Source: Paenibacillus qinlingensis (GTDB taxonomy: Bacteria > Bacillota > Bacilli > Paenibacillales > NBRC-103111). Taken from it: DNA of 64,000 nucleotides. Positions 44,705 to 52,879 of this stretch are shown here, one piece after another. Position 1 is the stretch's first letter, and every line of letters begins with the position of its first letter. The stretch lies in assembly GCF_013204845.1 (NCBI RefSeq), contig NZ_JABMKY010000022.1, positions 62,001-126,000 of the forward strand, read 5' to 3'. A program made the position numbers and the translations under genes. The notes below the pieces were generated by a model. The model had not been told where the DNA came from, made no database searches, and worked only from the letters and a program-made list of their open reading frames with translations.

Positions 44705-46447
44705 CTATTCTTCAACCCTGGAATATCCCTCCGCCGTATAGGCTGGAAAATTCAGAAATACGCAGGTGCCGTGTCCAAGCTCACTTTCAATTCGCAAGCC
44801 ATAGCCTTGACCAAAGCGAATCTGGATGCGATCGTGTACATTTTTTAACCCATACCCGACTGAGCTTAGTTGAATAACTTCTTCCGCCAACTTCTTACTC
44901 ATCCCTGGCCCGTTATCCTCGATGCAGAACTCCAGGTCATCCCCCGACCTGTAACCTCGCAGGGTAATACAGCCTCGCGCACTCCCCTTACGGAGCTTAT
45001 CAATACCATGCTCTAATGCATTTTCTAGTATCGGCTGAAAAATAAGATTAATCATGTCGTATCGCAACAACGCTTCCTCTACGTCGCAAATGAAATCAAA
45101 GCGATAATTATGCATGATACTTTGAATATGCATATAATCTTTGGCATTCTCCAATTCATTTCGGACAGGGATGAAATCTCTCCCCTTGTTCAGAACCGTG
45201 CGATAGAAGCGTGAAACCGTATTCGTGATCTGACTAATTTCCATCGCATCAATCTCTAACGCCTTCCAATTAATAATCGATAAGGTGTTATATAGAAAAT
45301 GGGGATTAATCTGCGTCTGCAGCGCCTTGAGCTCCGCCTCTTTCTGCGTGATTTTACTCTGATACACTTCTTCTATTAAGGTGTTAATATTGACTAGCAT
45401 ATTGCCGAACCTATTCGTCAATTGTCCAATTTCATCTCTTGACTGACTAGATACGTCAATCTTCAGATTGCCATTTTCGACGATCATCATCTTCTTATTG
45501 AGCTTAATAATCCGTTTGACGAAGGTATTGGAGAACATCCAGATGATAAGCAGCAGTCCAGCTAAACAAACCAAGACGATCAGGGCTGTCGCACTCACAA
45601 TGCTTCTTGCATCCACCGAAATCCCGTTCTTAGGTGTAAAATAGACAAGCTTCCAGCCTGGCTCAGCCATATCCGCTGTGATGTACATGTAATCCGTTGC
45701 CTGCATAGAGAATGAACCGATACGCTCCATTAACTGGTTGGATGGCAGCGAAGCAATGGGAAGCGATCGGCTCATTTGTATATTTTTTGATAGGATTTGA
45801 TTACCATCTTTATCTAAAACCAAGATGCCATAGGCCTTCGTTTGAATATCATCCAAGCCCTGAAACAAGCTATCGGCATCAATGCTCAGGAACAACACTG
45901 CTGGTGCCTTCCCTAACTGCACTCCCTCTTCACTTATGAACGGCCTTGTAGCGAAGAGCTTGCCATTCTTAATGTTCCACTGTGTTCCTTTCGAATTCAT
46001 TCGCTGATTCGCCCACTTCAGATCCGCTGTCAATTCGAGCGGCAGAATATATTCACCACGCAGAATAGACTGATTCTCGGTAAACACCGATATTTGTAAG
46101 ATATCCTGATTAAAATCAAGAATGTTACTGAAAAACGGATCCACATAATCCCGATACAAGACAGGAAAATCACCGTCATTACTAATAAAGATGCGCTTAA
46201 ATACTACATTTTGTGTGATGGAATTAATAATCGCTTCATGCTGCTTCGCGCGATAGTTAATCGTTTCTGCGATTTGACTAATCGCTCCATCCAAATTCTG
46301 TTTCGCCTGTTGGAGCAGGAAAGAGCTTGCTTGGTGATAGGAAAACATCCCCAATACGACAACCGGTATAATGGAAACGACCATATAGGAAATAAACAGC
46401 TTTTGCTTAAATCTTAAGTTTTGGAAATAAGCTAGGAAAGTTCTCAT
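44705..46447 (-). CDS. Sensor histidine kinase (YesM-like)
   Basis: A 580-residue kinase: TM1 (about 16-37), an extracellular Cache-like domain of about 250 residues, TM2 (about 285-307), HAMP, then a His_kinase domain with the phosphoacceptor His near 383 in QTQINPHFLYNTLSIINW, and an ATPase domain with PILENALEHGID and DNGPGM, GYGLKNV. Such kinases sense extracellular sugars or binding proteins. Start ATG 46447 is 1 nt after the regulator stop (TGATATG), so expression is coupled. It likely phosphorylates the adjacent regulator and controls the transporter genes. Confidence 0.93.
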   Translation of the reverse strand: MRTFLAYFQNLRFKQKLFISYMVVSIIPVVVLGMFSYHQASSFLLQQAKQNLDGAISQIAETINYRAKQHEAIINSITQNVVFKRIFISNDGDFPVLYRDYVDPFFSNILDFNQDILQISVFTENQSILRGEYILPLELTADLKWANQRMNSKGTQWNIKNGKLFATRPFISEEGVQLGKAPAVLFLSIDADSLFQGLDDIQTKAYGILVLDKDGNQILSKNIQMSRSLPIASLPSNQLMERIGSFSMQATDYMYITADMAEPGWKLVYFTPKNGISVDARSIVSATALIVLVCLAGLLLIIWMFSNTFVKRIIKLNKKMMIVENGNLKIDVSSQSRDEIGQLTNRFGNMLVNINTLIEEVYQSKITQKEAELKALQTQINPHFLYNTLSIINWKALEIDAMEISQITNTVSRFYRTVLNKGRDFIPVRNELENAKDYMHIQSIMHNYRFDFICDVEEALLRYDMINLIFQPILENALEHGIDKLRKGSARGCITLRGYRSGDDLEFCIEDNGPGMSKKLAEEVIQLSSVGYGLKNVHDRIQIRFGQGYGLRIESELGHGTCVFLNFPAYTAEGYSRVEE

Positions 46448-46448
46448 A

Positions 46449-47945
46449 TCAGCTCGTTCCTTCTCGGAATTTGGCCGGACTTTGCCCATGAACCTGTTTA
46501 AACGTTTTGCAGAAATAAGATGTATTCATATACCCGACCTGCTGACTAATGTCCGCAATCGTTAAATGCGTATCCCTCAACAGCCCCTCAGCCTTATGCA
46601 TCCGAATCGTCGTTATATATTTAACAAATGTTTGCCCGACTTCCCGCTTAAACAGGTAGCTCACATAGGTTTGTGTAAGAAACACCTTCTCTGCAATCCA
46701 TTGCAGGCTGATATCCGACATGTAGTTGTCTTCAATCAATTTCCGGATGTCCTTAATCACTTTCTTACTGAATTCTGGATTATGAACTTCCGTATCACCA
46801 TCCAATAATCCGAGAACGGCATGTATTTGTGCCTTCAGCTCCGCTAGTGACTTACATCCGAATATAACCTCAACAATCGACTTAAAAGCGTGGACGTCTG
46901 TCTTCCCTGCGGTTTCCCATATTTTCTTCGCCAGCTCTGTACACATATACTTCACGTATATCGCGGAGTGCTGCCCACTCCCATCTATTGTCTTAAAGAA
47001 TAACTCGACGCCTTGGCGAAGACCGAATTCATCTTTGACTTCCAAATGCCAATAGAGGGTTTCCATCAGTTTAGGGATTGTACTCGCTATTTCTTCTTGC
47101 CCCTGACTTTCGTCCGTATATAGCACTGTGCTTTCATGAAAGAAAAACTTATAGTCCAGCACACTCTCCATGAGCTTAAACTCTGGAGCCAACCCATCTC
47201 CTGTATGAATTAGTCTTGAAATGACCATCGTAAATGTTTCGTTGTAGGAGTCCGCAATGCTTGCTTTCAGTCTGCTGCCTAACGACTCAAGATCTTCCTT
47301 ACGCACCGCATGATCCCATCGTATACAGACTAAGCTCTGACTTTCATTCAAATTCACATAATCGAATGGCCCCTGAATGACGGTCTGGAACCTCTCTGGC
47401 AGCAAATCGTGCTCTACGTCAAACACCGACGAACTGTAATCAATTAAAATCAATTGAACCGACATCTGACTAAAATGAAGCCCCAGAAGATCTAACTTAC
47501 GAGTGAGCGATGAAGAAGCTTGCCCAGTATGAAGGATCTCTAAAAACAGTTCTTCCTTTTCTTGCTCTTGATCCTTATGACAGAGCGCAATGACCTCATG
47601 AAAGGCTCTTTGGAAGTCACTCACATCAATGGGCTTCAGCAGGTAGGAAGCGATCTGATAATGAATCGCTCTTTGTGCATACTCAAACTCCCCATAAGCG
47701 CTGAAAATTATAATTTTCAACTCTGGGAACTGCGCCCGTGCCCGCTCACACAAAGTAAGGCCATCCATAAATGGCATCTTGATATCAGTTAATACAATAT
47801 CGATTGGATGCGATGCTAGCATCTCTAAGGCTTCTTCCCCATTTTCAGCTTCTAACACAGCTAGGGGCAGTTTATATTTGTGGATTAATCGCTTAATTCC
47901 TTCTCTTTCAATATGCTCGTCATCCACGATGAGGATCTGAAACAA
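46449..47945 (-). CDS. Response regulator with AraC-type DNA-binding domain (YesN-like)
   Basis: A 498-residue regulator. The receiver domain (1-115) has the acidic pocket VDDEH and phosphoacceptor Asp54 in VLTDIKMP, then SAYGEFEYA and LLKP. A middle region of unknown fold follows, and the last 100 residues carry the AraC double helix-turn-helix (SLQWIAEKVFLTQTYVSYLF and IADISQQVGYMNTSYFCKTF). Paired with the YesM-like kinase. The 18-nt motif in front of this gene and in front of the transporter suggests autoregulation and control of sugar uptake. Confidence 0.93.
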   Translation of the reverse strand: MFQILIVDDEHIEREGIKRLIHKYKLPLAVLEAENGEEALEMLASHPIDIVLTDIKMPFMDGLTLCERARAQFPELKIIIFSAYGEFEYAQRAIHYQIASYLLKPIDVSDFQRAFHEVIALCHKDQEQEKEELFLEILHTGQASSSLTRKLDLLGLHFSQMSVQLILIDYSSSVFDVEHDLLPERFQTVIQGPFDYVNLNESQSLVCIRWDHAVRKEDLESLGSRLKASIADSYNETFTMVISRLIHTGDGLAPEFKLMESVLDYKFFFHESTVLYTDESQGQEEIASTIPKLMETLYWHLEVKDEFGLRQGVELFFKTIDGSGQHSAIYVKYMCTELAKKIWETAGKTDVHAFKSIVEVIFGCKSLAELKAQIHAVLGLLDGDTEVHNPEFSKKVIKDIRKLIEDNYMSDISLQWIAEKVFLTQTYVSYLFKREVGQTFVKYITTIRMHKAEGLLRDTHLTIADISQQVGYMNTSYFCKTFKQVHGQSPAKFREGTS

Positions 47946-47981
47946 AGCGCTTCCTCCCTTCCAAAACCAACTCCATCTAAA

Positions 47982-48028
47982 TTCTATCAGATGAGCGCTT
48001 CTGATTAAAATTCAACATTTTTGCGATC
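47982..48028 (-). promoter_or_regulatory. Kinase-regulator promoter with the shared 18-nt motif
   Basis: ATCGCAAAAATGTTGAAT (48011-48028) lies 23 nt upstream of the extended -10 TGATAGAAT (-10 hexamer TAGAAT at 47982-47987). The implied start is about 35 nt from the regulator ATG. Confidence 0.6.
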
Positions 48029-48171
48029 CATATCATATTTTTATGGTGTACCCGTACATACATCTCACCTACGCAGTTCTTACATACGTACTTGGTGTCG
48101 GCGCTCCCCACACACGCATAGTCTCACACGCGTACTCGTAAGCTCAGCGCTCTTGCGTTGTTAGAGTGCAT

Positions 48172-48362
48172 TAACTGGAAAATATACAGCTATTTACGAG
48201 AATTTCACTCAAAATCTCGATTCAACTGGAAAATATGTAGTTAAAATCATCTGTTTTGTTTATTTAAGTAAAAATATATGTAATTAACTGTATATTTTCC
48301 ATCTACACTGCATTTGATTAGTTAATTCAAATATTTAACTACATAAAATCCATTTATTCGTC
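48172..48362. repeat. Repeats of family A, both orientations
   Basis: ACTGGAAAATATACAGCTATT (48174) and ACTGGAAAATATGTAGTTA (48225) are spaced by 51 bp as at 21952. Inverted forms are TTAACTGTATATTTTCCAT near 48284 and ACTACATAAAATCCATTTATT near 48337. I see no gene in the 640-bp region 47946-48585. Confidence 0.6.
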
Positions 48363-48454
48363 TGAGGCTCGAGCGTCGCTCAAGAGATATTAAGAAAAGC
48401 CCCCATTTTACTCAACATTCTGACTCAGCAATCCATCCCAGTTACTCATACTCC

Positions 48455-48514
48455 TTCTACTTCTACTTCTACTTCTACTTCTACTTCTACTTCTACTTCT
48501 ACTCCTACTCCTAC
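48455..48514. repeat. TTCTAC hexanucleotide microsatellite
   Basis: Eight perfect TTCTAC copies followed by two TCCTAC, between the family A repeats and the comQ terminator. Length variation by slippage is expected. Confidence 0.95.
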
Positions 48515-48571
48515 TTCTTTACTCGTATCTAGCGTGTCACACAGCATCTCGCTATTCTGCTTTGTAGATGA

Positions 48572-48597
48572 GAAAAGAGCAGGCACTATGCCTGCTC
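48572..48597 (-). terminator. comQ terminator that overlaps the stop codon
   Basis: GAGCAGGC-ATAGT-GCCTGCTC followed by TTTTCT on the minus strand. The TAG stop of comQ is in the loop, so the last codons form the 5' stem arm. Confidence 0.88.
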
Positions 48598-49524
48598 CAC
48601 TTCTACACCCAGCTTTATGAAATCGCCCCACGTGAGCGACCGAAACTCTTCCTTCCATGGGGACAACGCAGGCAGATCGGCCCATATCTCCTCCGCCTTC
48701 TGCGTGCACACCGATTGAACAATACGTGCGTACTCCAAGCAGCCGGAGTCCTGAATCAACTGTTTCACGACGTCTTCCTTTTCCGCAAAAAGTACAGCCG
48801 ACATTTCTCCTCTATAGTAAGCCTTCACAGGTGAGAACTCCTCATCTTCAATGGAGAGTAGATACAGAATGGGCAGCGTCCGCTTCTTCGCCATTAGGTC
48901 ACTTTTCTCATCATAGCGAACGAGATCGCGCACATCATTCTGAATCTGGTGGAGAAGCCCCACACAATCGGCGATCTGATGCAGCTGATCTATCGTTCCT
49001 TCTGTAGATGCTGTATCTGCATAACCTAGGAAGCAAGCAAGACGGAATAAGGAACCCGATTTCTCTTGGGTCATCCATAAGTAATCATCGACAGTCGAAA
49101 CCGCATTCATCACATCTTTATGCTGACCATTAATCGACCTAGCAATAATTTTGCTAATTTCGACCAACATCGTTCCGCTTGCATTCATTCTACCCAATTC
49201 ACCTATTACACCGATCATTAGCGCTAAAACAGCATTCAACGCACTCGCCGTGTCCACGCGCATCCAAGGCTTACTATCGCTATCCTGATCCTGCAGATCA
49301 TCAACGATATCCAGGATAAGAACAACTAACTCCGTCAATGCCGCTCGGCGATAGATGTCAGGGGAACCCCCACCTAGCATAGCGTGTGTGCACAGCGTGA
49401 CTTTGGCCCAAGACAGACTCGAGGTCTCGTTATCTGACATACATGATCTCAGCAGCGTTTTCAAATCCTCATCAAACATATAATCATCCATCATCCGTGC
49501 CATGTGCTGCTGAATGTCCTGCAT
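48586..49524 (-). CDS. comQ: ComQ-like isoprenyl transferase
   Basis: A 312-residue protein of the trans-isoprenyl-diphosphate synthase fold. The first Asp-rich motif is DDLQD (75-79) and the second is NDVRD (196-200), the shortened second motif that sets ComQ apart from full prenyl synthases. Family role: to isoprenylate a Trp near the end of pre-ComX and help its maturation. It lies 15 bp after comA on the same transcript, and its stop is inside the terminator hairpin. The gene next to it in B. subtilis, comX, is not between comQ and comP here. Confidence 0.87.
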   Translation of the reverse strand: MQDIQQHMARMMDDYMFDEDLKTLLRSCMSDNETSSLSWAKVTLCTHAMLGGGSPDIYRRAALTELVVLILDIVDDLQDQDSDSKPWMRVDTASALNAVLALMIGVIGELGRMNASGTMLVEISKIIARSINGQHKDVMNAVSTVDDYLWMTQEKSGSLFRLACFLGYADTASTEGTIDQLHQIADCVGLLHQIQNDVRDLVRYDEKSDLMAKKRTLPILYLLSIEDEEFSPVKAYYRGEMSAVLFAEKEDVVKQLIQDSGCLEYARIVQSVCTQKAEEIWADLPALSPWKEEFRSLTWGDFIKLGVEVEQA

Positions 49525-49539
49525 GTAAAGTGCCTACTT

Positions 49540-50172
49540 TCAGGTGTAATATTTACTTTTGATAAACTTCTCCAAAGCCTCTGTCCTTGATTTCGCGCCC
49601 CATTTGTCATAAATTTTACGCAAATAATTATCAACCGTACGCTTGCTCATGAAAATCCGCTCCGCAATTTGTTCGTGAGTAGCCCCTTTCACCAGCATGT
49701 TCATCATGAGCACTTCTTCCTCTTGCAGTTCACATTCTTCTCCCGCATCGGCCTCATGGAATTGCATCTGGTTGAAAAAGGACAGCGGAATCATCGTATA
49801 CCCATCTAAAATACAATACACCATATTCTTAATCGTCCGCTCCGTCGACTCTTTGGACAGTACACCGCTTACTTTCATCTCAATTAGTTTATTATAAATA
49901 CCTGCTAGCTCGATGCCGGTAAAAATAACAACATGGATATGCGGATAGAGTTGCTTAAGCTGTGCGGCAACCTCTGTGCCCGTCTGATCCGGAAGCTGAT
50001 AGTCTAGAAATACGAGCCCAGGCTGATGCAGCTTCACATACTCCAAGCATTCCTTAGCATTACTAACAACCCCGACAACCTCGATACGATCTATCTCATC
50101 AAGCAACGTTTTCGTCGCCCGCGCGAATAAGGGATGGTCATCGACCACTAATGTTTTGACGATCTCACTCAT
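49540..50172 (-). CDS. comA: ComA-like response regulator
   Basis: A 210-residue NarL/FixJ-family regulator. The receiver domain has VVDDHPLF and phosphoacceptor Asp57 in VFLDYQLPDQTG, then IFTG and Lys in VLSKES. The C-terminal LuxR-type HTH reads EQIAERIFMSKRTVDNYLRKIYDKWG. It overlaps comP by 4 bp (ATGA), as expected for a kinase-regulator pair. The expected ComA target consensus (TTGCGG-N4-CCGCAA) was not seen in this window. Confidence 0.88.
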   Translation of the reverse strand: MSEIVKTLVVDDHPLFARATKTLLDEIDRIEVVGVVSNAKECLEYVKLHQPGLVFLDYQLPDQTGTEVAAQLKQLYPHIHVVIFTGIELAGIYNKLIEMKVSGVLSKESTERTIKNMVYCILDGYTMIPLSFFNQMQFHEADAGEECELQEEEVLMMNMLVKGATHEQIAERIFMSKRTVDNYLRKIYDKWGAKSRTEALEKFIKSKYYT

Positions 50173-52475
50173 GCTGACATCACTTCCTCAGTTGGTATTG
50201 TGATTAAGATATGGGTCCCTTCCCCCTCGGCGGTCTCCAGTTCAAAGCTTCCGCCTACATGCAGCACACGGCTTCTCATATAAGCAAGCCCCATGCCCGA
50301 AGCGGCGATCTCAACGGCTACCTCTTCCTTCACAAGGAACCCTACGCCATCATCCCGATAACTTAAATAAAAGAAATGATCTTCTTCCCACAGATGAAAG
50401 CTGACATTAGCCGCCTGCGAATGTTTCTTAGCATTGTTAAGTAATTCTTGTACAATTCGGAAAATATGCCTTTTGGCCGATAAATCCTTGCCTTCAATTT
50501 CAGAAATTTGCTCAGCCCGGAAGGAAATCTCGAATGGCGTCGTATAGGATTCCTTCTCAACGAACGTCTTCAAGGTTTGCTTCAACCCTACCTCTTTCAA
50601 TAAATGAGGATTCAATTCGAAGCAGCTCTGACGCAAGCTGGCATTGATCATTTCCACAAAGTTGTTCATGCTGTTCAGCTGTTCGCGATCCTCTTGACGC
50701 ATCGAAGGTTTCTCAGCCAATGAAGTTAATCTTCGCTTGAGGAAAAATAAATCCTGCATCGTCGTATCATGAAGATCCGTGGCAATGCGAACACGTTCCT
50801 CCTCCTGCAGCTCGAACATCACCTTCCGTAACCAGAGATGTTCTTCCTGCGGAAGATGGGAAACCATTTGCTGAAGTCTGCCCGTTAACTTACGAATCAG
50901 ATACACATTTTCCATACTTACTTCCAAGTACGAGGTGATTAGTTGCAACCACTGCCACTCTTCCTTCGCGATTCGCGTGTTCGTCTTCTTCCGTGTCACG
51001 ATGAGATAGCTCGTGTATTCCTCATGGCAGTTCATTTCCAAGAATGTGTAATAGGGATGATCGAGAATGGCAGATGAATTCACCAATCGCTGGATTTCTG
51101 CCGTATCGACTTCGCCTTCGCAAATAATTTCAATATCGTTTTTATGCCGAAAAACAATCGCACCGCCCGTCACTTGCAAGGTGCCAACAATATCGACAAG
51201 GATGATATCCTTCAAATCGCGAAAACTGGAAATGGTCCCCAGATTTTTAGAAATCTTTTTGAGCGCCGACTGCAATATGTATTTTCTTGGGAACAAATAG
51301 GGCTCTAACCTCGTCGTCCAATATTCGGCTGCATACAACATCGCTGAAAGAAGGAAGATTGCGCCGAGGAATACGAATAAAATTTGCTTCCCATTCGTTT
51401 CCCCATGAAAAATAATGGCAAAAGCTCCTGTAAACAAGCTGACGGGCACAACCGCCATAAGAGCAGCAAATACAACACGCCGTACGACAAGGCCAATATC
51501 GTATAACTGATCGGAAGCTATTAAATAGGAGAACGTAATCGGAAATATTAATAATAGCCAGCTGGTATAAATAGGATCGAATATCCAATCTCCAATAATG
51601 AGCTGTGGGATGAAGGAGAGACAGATAATAGGCAGAAACGAAATGAGTAATGAGTAAAACACACTTTTGATAATACCAGCAAGCGGTGTCTGTGCTTTCC
51701 TAACCTTCACAAACAACGTTGCCAATAGGGAAATATTTAAGGAAATAACGATAATGAAGAATCCCATGGTGACCGATCCGTCATGCTGATATACGAATGC
51801 CATTGAAGGGAAGAAGTATAAACCTCGCAATACAAATGCAAGCAAAGCTATCCCGTATAAATATTTAAAGTGACCCTTGGGCAGCTCCATATCTCCCTTT
51901 TCTTTGAAGAACACCACGAGAAAATGTAGGAAAACAATGGGCAGCACCATCATCGAACTAGCAATCATTAACTTGCCTATTAAATCTCCCCGCATGGATG
52001 CGCCTAAACTCATAAAGATTAGGGCCGCGCTAAGAAACGAGAAAGCTAGCAATCGTGCGGAAGGTGAACGACTTTCCCTCACCAATAATAATACGCACAT
52101 GAATAGACAGACGAATTCCTCCGCGAGCGAAACGATATCGAACAGGGCTGGTCGGCTAGTCCTTAAATCGATAGATTCTACAACGCCATCTCGCCAAATC
52201 ACAACTGTGTTGGCCTTCTCAACCACATTCCAACGCTTGACGGTCGACCATTCACCTGGTGGATTCCCATCAATCGCAACGACTTTATCGCCGATATGAA
52301 TCTTATCATTCGTGCTATTTGCCTCAAGTTTACTGACGATCCATTCGTCTGTACGAGCCGTGTCCAAGTAGATACCATTATAGGGAAAATGGAAGGTTAC
52401 AAACGAACACCAAATTTGCAAGGAAATGAAGAGTACCATAGAAATACTCACATATATTTTCGCTGCTAGTTTCAA
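50169..52475 (-). CDS. comP: ComP-like membrane histidine kinase
   Basis: A 768-residue kinase, nearly the length of B. subtilis ComP (769). One N-terminal helix is followed by an extracytoplasmic PDZ-like segment (KIHIGDKVVAIDGNPPGEW), then about eight further helices that would form the pheromone-binding part. The HisKA_3 region carries the phosphoacceptor His near 568 in RVRIATDLHDTTMQDLFFL; the ATPase domain has ELLNNAKKHS and GMGLAYMRSRV. I chose TTG 52475, with AGGGGAG 6 nt upstream; the GTG 39 bp before it has no ribosome site. It is divergent from the comX candidate. Confidence 0.88.
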   Translation of the reverse strand: MKLAAKIYVSISMVLFISLQIWCSFVTFHFPYNGIYLDTARTDEWIVSKLEANSTNDKIHIGDKVVAIDGNPPGEWSTVKRWNVVEKANTVVIWRDGVVESIDLRTSRPALFDIVSLAEEFVCLFMCVLLLVRESRSPSARLLAFSFLSAALIFMSLGASMRGDLIGKLMIASSMMVLPIVFLHFLVVFFKEKGDMELPKGHFKYLYGIALLAFVLRGLYFFPSMAFVYQHDGSVTMGFFIIVISLNISLLATLFVKVRKAQTPLAGIIKSVFYSLLISFLPIICLSFIPQLIIGDWIFDPIYTSWLLLIFPITFSYLIASDQLYDIGLVVRRVVFAALMAVVPVSLFTGAFAIIFHGETNGKQILFVFLGAIFLLSAMLYAAEYWTTRLEPYLFPRKYILQSALKKISKNLGTISSFRDLKDIILVDIVGTLQVTGGAIVFRHKNDIEIICEGEVDTAEIQRLVNSSAILDHPYYTFLEMNCHEEYTSYLIVTRKKTNTRIAKEEWQWLQLITSYLEVSMENVYLIRKLTGRLQQMVSHLPQEEHLWLRKVMFELQEEERVRIATDLHDTTMQDLFFLKRRLTSLAEKPSMRQEDREQLNSMNNFVEMINASLRQSCFELNPHLLKEVGLKQTLKTFVEKESYTTPFEISFRAEQISEIEGKDLSAKRHIFRIVQELLNNAKKHSQAANVSFHLWEEDHFFYLSYRDDGVGFLVKEEVAVEIAASGMGLAYMRSRVLHVGGSFELETAEGEGTHILITIPTEEVMSA

Positions 52476-52502
52476 TTTACTCTCCCCTAAATTCCAATAT
52501 TT

Positions 52503-52511
52503 TGCTATAAT
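52503..52511 (+). promoter_or_regulatory. Extended -10 promoter of the comX candidate
   Basis: TGCTATAAT, a perfect TATAAT with a TGn extension and no clear -35, 42 bp before the comX ATG. It lies in the 77-bp spacer between the divergent comP and comX starts. Confidence 0.6.
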
Positions 52512-52552
52512 CACTCTTGTAAACTATTATTAAAAAAGAGGGAGCTAAAACA

Positions 52553-52753
52553 ATGGCAATTATCCAATTAAACCCAGAATTGCAACGTTCCGTACAAGCA
52601 GTGAAGCGCGCAGAACTGCGCAAGCAGGCAGATTCCTTTATGGTGGCTCAACCTCTATCTGCTGAAGAAACAGCTGCACTTATCAAAACATTCACAACCC
52701 CTTCAGACACAAGAAAACAAAATGCTAATGAGCCTTCTAACTATTGGTGGTAA
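52553..52753 (+). CDS. comX: ComX-like pheromone precursor
   Basis: A 66-residue peptide with good ribosome site (GAGGGAG) and a strong terminator behind it. The middle reads PLSAEETAALIKTF, which aligns with GFDVQETETIIKAY of B. subtilis ComX (SAEET for VQET, LIK for IIK, aromatic end). The C-terminus is SNYWW, with two Trp; ComX needs a Trp near the end for isoprenylation. It is divergent from comP, whereas canonical comX lies between comQ and comP. The rest of the sequence does not resemble ComX, so this is an assignment by motif, position and size. Confidence 0.7.
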   Translation: MAIIQLNPELQRSVQAVKRAELRKQADSFMVAQPLSAEETAALIKTFTTPSDTRKQNANEPSNYWW

Positions 52754-52779
52754 TCTAGTAGTCTTATTTTACCAAATAC

Positions 52780-52828
52780 AAAAAAGGATTGCATATTAGC
52801 CACATGCTAATTATACAATCCTTTTTTT
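52780..52828. terminator. Terminator after the comX candidate, usable both ways
   Basis: AAAAAAGGATTG...CAATCCTTTTTTT encloses an inner TTAGC/GCTAA stem. It ends the comX transcript and, on the other strand, the Rieske gene transcript (stop at 52880). Confidence 0.9.
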
Positions 52829-52879
52829 AATTCGTATGCATGTCATTCGCACTACTCTTCCCAGATCCGACAATTCTCG

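Noticed and set aside
48446..48709. An 87-residue frame rich in Glu-Val repeats on the minus strand
   Set aside because: It is translated microsatellite plus comQ antisense-frame sequence; no gene structure.
52476..52514. GTG 52514 as the comP start
   Set aside because: No ribosome site, and it would place the comX promoter inside comP; TTG 52475 fits better.
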